Assembly (NCBI GenBank): GCA_965218055.1
Contig: CBDCKA010000002.1
Span: 2,852,001 to 2,916,000 of the forward strand
Length of the DNA: 64,000 nucleotides
Source: CBDBKE01 sp965218055
GTDB lineage: Bacteria > Acidobacteriota > Terriglobia > JAJPHL01 > JAPKYU01
Direction: 5' to 3'
In this document: in pieces, positions 60,320 through 64,000 of the stretch
Layout: each line of letters opens with the position of its first letter
How positions within the stretch are numbered: position 1 is the stretch's first letter
Made by a program: the position numbers and the translations under genes
The notes under the pieces: generated by a model
The model's input: only the letters and a program-made list of their open reading frames with translations
Told to the model about the DNA's origin: nothing
Database searches by the model: none

Positions 60320-61098
60320 AGCCGGTGGCGCTGACCATTGCCGGCTCGGATCCCTCGGGCGGCGCCGGGATTCAGGCTGACCTGAAGACGTTTCACCAGT
60401 TTGAGGTCTATGGCATGAGCGTCATTACGCTGCTGACCGTGCAGAATACGCAGCGTGTGAGCGCTGTCGAGCCGCTGGCGGCACGGCTGGTTCGTGAGCA
60501 GCTGGAAGCGGTGCTCGAGGACATTCTCCCGCAGGCTGCCAAAAGTGGCGCCCTGGGCACAGCCGAAATCATTGAGGTCGTGGCCGGGTGCGCCCGCAGC
60601 TTTGCGTTTCCTCTGGTGGTGGACCCGGTGATGATCAGCAAGCATGGAGCCGCGCTAATCGCCGACGACGCTCGGCAGGCGCTGGTGCGTCTGCTGCTGC
60701 CGGAAACCTTCCTGGTGACTCCCAATCTGCACGAAGCCGCGGCGCTGGCCGGGATCGCAGTGGAGGACGTGGAAGCGATGGAGGAAGCCGCCAGGCACAT
60801 CGCCCAGATGGGCCCGAAAGCGGTGCTGGTCAAAGGCGGCCACCTGACCGACGACGCCGTGGATTTACTCTACTACCAAGGCCAAGTTCAGAAATTCACC
60901 GCCCGGCGGGTTCCCTCGGAGAATACGCACGGCACCGGCTGTACCTACTCGGCAGCCATCACCGCGGCGCTGGCCAAGGGGCACGAGCTGGAGGCGGCGA
61001 TTGAAACCGCCAAGCGCTTCATCACCCGCGCCATTGCCAGCAACCCAGGACTGGGGAAAGGCCGTGGCCCGGTCAACCACCACGCCGGCACCGACTAG
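60316..61098 (+). CDS. thiD: HMP/HMP-P kinase
   Basis: 260 residues. MKPVALTIAGSDPSGGAGIQ and ADLKTFHQFEVYGMSVITLL at the N-terminus, VVDPVMISKHGAALI, VTPNLHEAAALAG, KGGHLTDDAVDLLYY and the anion-hole motif SENTHGTGCTYSAAITAALA are the ribokinase-fold ThiD signatures. Phosphorylates hydroxymethylpyrimidine twice on the way to thiamine. Overlaps the upstream tenA. Confidence 0.94.
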   Translation: MKPVALTIAGSDPSGGAGIQADLKTFHQFEVYGMSVITLLTVQNTQRVSAVEPLAARLVREQLEAVLEDILPQAAKSGALGTAEIIEVVAGCARSFAFPLVVDPVMISKHGAALIADDARQALVRLLLPETFLVTPNLHEAAALAGIAVEDVEAMEEAARHIAQMGPKAVLVKGGHLTDDAVDLLYYQGQVQKFTARRVPSENTHGTGCTYSAAITAALAKGHELEAAIETAKRFITRAIASNPGLGKGRGPVNHHAGTD

Positions 61099-61203
61099 GT
61101 GATGAAGCGCGTCACAAACGACGGCACCACTCGTCCTCCATTTCCATGCACTGTCCTGGAGGAAGAATCACAGGTGGCGGACAGGTGAGGCTTCAGGCGC
61201 CGG

Positions 61204-62334
61204 TCAGCCGCTGAAGTACTCTTTCACTTTTTCGAAAAAGCCTTTTTCCGAGGGCGAGTTGTCGGCCGGCGAGATTTCGGCCAGCTGCTGAAGCAACTGG
61301 CGCTGCTCGCTGGTGAGGCGGGTGGGCGTCTGCACCTTTATCTGGACGTAGAGGTCGCCGCGCCCTCTCCCATCCAGGTCGGGAAAGCCGCGGCCACGAA
61401 TGCGGAAGACGGCATCGGTCTGCGTGCCTTCTGGGATTTTCATTGATTGCTCGCCCTCCAATGTGGGGATGTGGATTTCCGTACCCAGTGCCGCCTGCCA
61501 GAACGAAAGAGGGACCGTGCAGCTCAGTTCGCGATCGTGGCGCTCGAAAAACGGATGCTCCCCGACGCTGAGCATCACGTAGAGGTCCCCCGGCGGGCTA
61601 CCCTGCTTGCCAGCCTCCCCTTCGCCGGGCACCCGCAACCGCGTCCCGGTATCCACTCCCGGCGGAATGCGAACCTTTAGAGTCTTTTCGCGGCGGACCC
61701 GCCCCTGCCCGCGGCACTCGGGGCAGGGGTGTCGAATGATCTGACCCGTGCCGTGGCAGTTCGAGCAGGGTCGGCTGATGGAGAAAAAGCCCTGCGTGTA
61801 GCGGACCTGCCCGCGTCCGCCGCATTGGGAACAGACGGTCGGCGAGGTACCCTTCTTGGCGCCCGAGCCTTGGCAAACTTCGCAGTTCTCTCGCCGGGGA
61901 ACCCGGATCTGCGCTTCCAGGCCGAAAGCGGCCTCTTCAAAGCTGATCTCGAGGTCGTAGCGCAAGTCGGCGCCGCGGTTGGAGCGGGCGCGGCCCCCGC
62001 GGCCGCCCATTCCGAACAGGTCGCCGATGCCGAAGAAGTCTCCAAAGATGTCCTCGAATTCCGTAAAGATGGAAGGATCGAATCCGCCGGCCCCGACGCC
62101 GCCGACGCCGGCCTGCCCGAACTGATCATAACGGGCGCGCTTCTGCGGGTCGCTCAGAATGCTGTAAGCTGCTGCGGCCTCTCTGAATCTCTCCTCCGCT
62201 TGCGCGCGGTCCTCCGGGTTACGGTCGGGGTGGTGCTCGAGCGCTTTCTTGCGGTAGGCGCTCTTGATTTCCTGCTCGGTGGCGTTGCGGGACACCCCGA
62301 GCACCTCGTAATAATCCTGTGTGTTGCCGTTCAC
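61204..62334 (-). CDS. dnaJ: Chaperone DnaJ
   Basis: 376 residues from GTG 62334, chosen because GTGA overlaps the grpE stop. J domain with the HPD motif (HHPDRNPEDRAQAEERF), a Gly/Phe-rich region (FGQAGVGGVGAGGFDP), four CxxCxGxG zinc repeats (CEVCQGSG, CSQCGGRG, CSNCHGTG, CPECRGQG) and a C-terminal substrate-binding domain (GVDTGTRLRVPGEGEAG). A full type I DnaJ. Partner of DnaK (not in window) and GrpE. Confidence 0.95.
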   Translation of the reverse strand: MNGNTQDYYEVLGVSRNATEQEIKSAYRKKALEHHPDRNPEDRAQAEERFREAAAAYSILSDPQKRARYDQFGQAGVGGVGAGGFDPSIFTEFEDIFGDFFGIGDLFGMGGRGGRARSNRGADLRYDLEISFEEAAFGLEAQIRVPRRENCEVCQGSGAKKGTSPTVCSQCGGRGQVRYTQGFFSISRPCSNCHGTGQIIRHPCPECRGQGRVRREKTLKVRIPPGVDTGTRLRVPGEGEAGKQGSPPGDLYVMLSVGEHPFFERHDRELSCTVPLSFWQAALGTEIHIPTLEGEQSMKIPEGTQTDAVFRIRGRGFPDLDGRGRGDLYVQIKVQTPTRLTSEQRQLLQQLAEISPADNSPSEKGFFEKVKEYFSG

Positions 62335-62906
62335 TGAACTTTGCGCACTGCGACCTTTACCAGCGCCGGGCGGAGCAGCCGCGTCCGAAACAGGTAGCCG
62401 CGCTGCCATTCTGTCAGGATGGTCTGGTCGTCTTGGTCCTCGGTTTCCACTCGCTCCACAGCTTCGTGGAAGCGCGGATCAAATTTCTGCCCGAGGGCCT
62501 GGATTGGTTCCAGTCCAAGACGAGTGAATGTGTCCCACAACTGGCGGGCAATGAGTTGGATGCCGGAGCGAAACTCGTCGTCGCCGCCCTGGGAAGCCAG
62601 GGCACGTTCCAAGGCGTCCATGACCGGCAGAATTTCCCTGACCACTTCCAGGGAGACGCGATGCAGATCCTCTTTCCGCTCCTTCTCCAGGCGTTTGCGG
62701 TAGTTGTCAAAATCGGCGCGCGCGCGCAGGAACCGGTCGAACAGCGCGGCCTTGTCCTCGGCCAGACGGTCCCGCTCGGCGGTCACCGCCTGCAGTGGAT
62801 CGGGGGCTTCCGCCTTGGCCGATTCTGCCGCGGCACCCTGCTGCTCCTTCGATTCTTTCTTTTGTTTTGTCACTTGGTTCGCTTCCAGCTCGGGCGTCTC
62901 GTCCAT
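62331..62906 (-). CDS. grpE: Nucleotide exchange factor GrpE
   Basis: 191 residues. Charged N-terminal region (TKQKKESKEQQ), long helix (RFLRARADFDNYRKRLEKER), then ILPVMDALERALAS and the beta domain FDPRFHEAVERVETEDQDD ... GYLFRTRLLRPALVKVA, all classical GrpE. Sits 10 bases after hrcA and overlaps dnaJ. Confidence 0.95.
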   Translation of the reverse strand: MDETPELEANQVTKQKKESKEQQGAAAESAKAEAPDPLQAVTAERDRLAEDKAALFDRFLRARADFDNYRKRLEKERKEDLHRVSLEVVREILPVMDALERALASQGGDDEFRSGIQLIARQLWDTFTRLGLEPIQALGQKFDPRFHEAVERVETEDQDDQTILTEWQRGYLFRTRLLRPALVKVAVRKVQ

Positions 62907-62916
62907 GACCGTCTCG

Positions 62917-63975
62917 CTACTGGTACTCCATCGCCTCTCCGACCTGCCGCGCCACTTCGGAGACGGCGCAGATGACTCGCTCGTAAGGCATGCGCGGCGG
63001 TCCCAGAACCGCCACCCGTCCCGCCAATCCGCCAGCGGTGATGCAGGGCGCGCCGATCAATGCAAAATCTTTCATCGGGGGATCGGTGTCGAGCCCGATG
63101 AAAACCTGGACCTGTTTCCACTCCGAGAACTCCGCTTCCTGGATGTAGCCGGTAATGAGTTGGATCAGGCGTTCCTTTTCTTCAAGTACGCGCAAGAGGT
63201 CTCGCAGGAGCTGGGGATTGTCCAGCTCCGGACGGCCCATCAGGTGGGACGCTCCCTCCAGATAGACACCAGCGCTCATCTCACTTTCCAAAATGCCCTG
63301 CCGCCAGAGACTGGCCAGCTGCCGCAGCAACTCGTCGTAACGGGCCCGCTCTTCCTGGAGCAGGCGCGTGATTTCGTTGCGAGCCGCTTCCAGGCGCCAG
63401 CCGGCAAAATTGCAGTTCAGGTAATTTGCGATACGGTCTAGTTCGTCCTGCTGAGTTTCTTCATCCACCCGGACCACGCGGCTGCGCACCGGAGCCCCAC
63501 GCGGCGCCAGCACCACCAGCACGCGCCTGTCTGCCAACCGCACGAACTCGATATGTTGCAGTACCGTGTCGGCGGCGGTCGCCGACACCACAATGCCGAT
63601 ATTGTGAGTCACCAGCGAAAGTACATGCGAGGCTCGCTCCAGAATCGCCTGGGGACCTTCCGTGGTGCCGTGGATCTCGCGCCGAATCCGGTCTTCTTCG
63701 CTGCGGTGCAGGTGCCGCCCGGGGCGAGCCAGATGCTCCACGTAGAATCGGTAGGCCTTGTCGGTGGGAACACGGCCCGCCGATGTATGGGGCTGGTGCA
63801 GGTAGCCGTCAGCTTCCAGGTCGGCCATGGTATTCCGGATGGTAGCTGGGCTAAGCCGATCCCGACGGCGGTGTGAGATTGTGTGCGAGCCGACCGGCTG
63901 TCCAGTGGCGATGTAGGTGCGGATGATGGCCGCCAGAACTTCCCGGTTTCGCTCTTCGAGGCTATGAGTCCGCAT
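62917..63975 (-). CDS. hrcA: Heat-inducible transcription repressor HrcA
   Basis: 352 residues. N-terminal winged helix (RTYIATGQPVGSHTISHRRR; LSPATIRNTMADLEADGYLH; QPHTSAGRVPTDKAYRFYVE), a GAF-like middle and a C-terminal part with FIGLDTDPPMKDFALIGAPC and VLGPPRMPYERVI. It represses heat-shock operons through CIRCE sites. Only 25 bases precede the ATG before the window ends, so the operator cannot be seen. Confidence 0.95.
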   Translation of the reverse strand: MRTHSLEERNREVLAAIIRTYIATGQPVGSHTISHRRRDRLSPATIRNTMADLEADGYLHQPHTSAGRVPTDKAYRFYVEHLARPGRHLHRSEEDRIRREIHGTTEGPQAILERASHVLSLVTHNIGIVVSATAADTVLQHIEFVRLADRRVLVVLAPRGAPVRSRVVRVDEETQQDELDRIANYLNCNFAGWRLEAARNEITRLLQEERARYDELLRQLASLWRQGILESEMSAGVYLEGASHLMGRPELDNPQLLRDLLRVLEEKERLIQLITGYIQEAEFSEWKQVQVFIGLDTDPPMKDFALIGAPCITAGGLAGRVAVLGPPRMPYERVICAVSEVARQVGEAMEYQ

Positions 63976-64000
63976 CTTCGATGAGTTGCGGTCAGGACAC

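Noticed and set aside
63976..64000. CIRCE operator upstream of hrcA
   Set aside because: Only 25 bases are available and none match TTAGCACTC; the site may lie outside the window.

Overview
The window is a GC-rich bacterial chromosome segment. It splits into a rearranged accessory part (about 1-43.5 kb) and a mostly ordinary core part (43.5-64 kb). An Acidobacteriota host is the best guess, but this is inference: there is an Oar-like TonB receptor ending in FQFTLRLTF, S8-type secreted proteins with QRTPxQRKxxSQLL prodomain motifs, an hrcA-grpE-dnaJ heat-shock operon, F420 biosynthesis genes, and many eukaryotic-like repeat proteins (LRR, TPR, FnIII). No rRNA or tRNA was found to settle it.

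1-22.4 kb: three large secreted proteins share the same C-terminal module, a roughly 225-residue domain starting LDFAHFANG and present in tandem. Their N-terminal parts differ completely: Calx-beta/Ig-like in one, plant-type leucine-rich repeats in two close paralogues. Two of the three are transcribed divergently from paralogous one-piece signalling proteins (GAF-PAS-histidine kinase-receiver-OmpR DNA-binding domain). A 7-bp tandem repeat of about 15.6 copies sits at the start of the first surface gene, inside a leader ORF whose stop overlaps the gene's ATG. Between the two loci lie decayed S8-protease copies, an HsdR fragment fused to a Spondin_N fragment, an ImmA/DUF4411 toxin-antitoxin pair and a plasmid RepA relic.

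22.4-43.5 kb: a mobile-element zone. It has two short inverted-repeat (MITE-like) elements, a DUF2971 fragment, an IS3 element, a truncated TonB receptor and a complete recombinase-in-trio (RIT) element. The RIT has terminal inverted repeats and an 8-bp target duplication inside a small gene that can be rebuilt in frame. Then come HigBA and a 10.7-kb segment bounded by two 165-bp direct repeats. That segment holds an IS1182 relic, a PLD-fold nuclease-like protein, a tight three-gene operon (PD-(D/E)xK nuclease, 69-aa protein, SMC/RecF-like ATPase with a CPLC motif), two nested IS3 elements, a ParA relic and a Phd/PIN toxin-antitoxin pair. The three-gene operon is the best candidate for an undescribed defence system.

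43.5-64 kb: a truncated F420-type PPOX protein, a SagB-type double nitroreductase, a TPR protein, the F420 cluster npdG-cofD-cofC-cofE, a DksA/TraR-type protein with a strong terminator, an FHA-GAF-PP2C phosphatase with a STAS antagonist, a thiol-disulfide protein cut by an IS3 element, a fused 2-oxoacid dehydrogenase E1, a frameshifted FMN reductase, two TenA homologues with thiD, and hrcA-grpE-dnaJ running in from the right edge.
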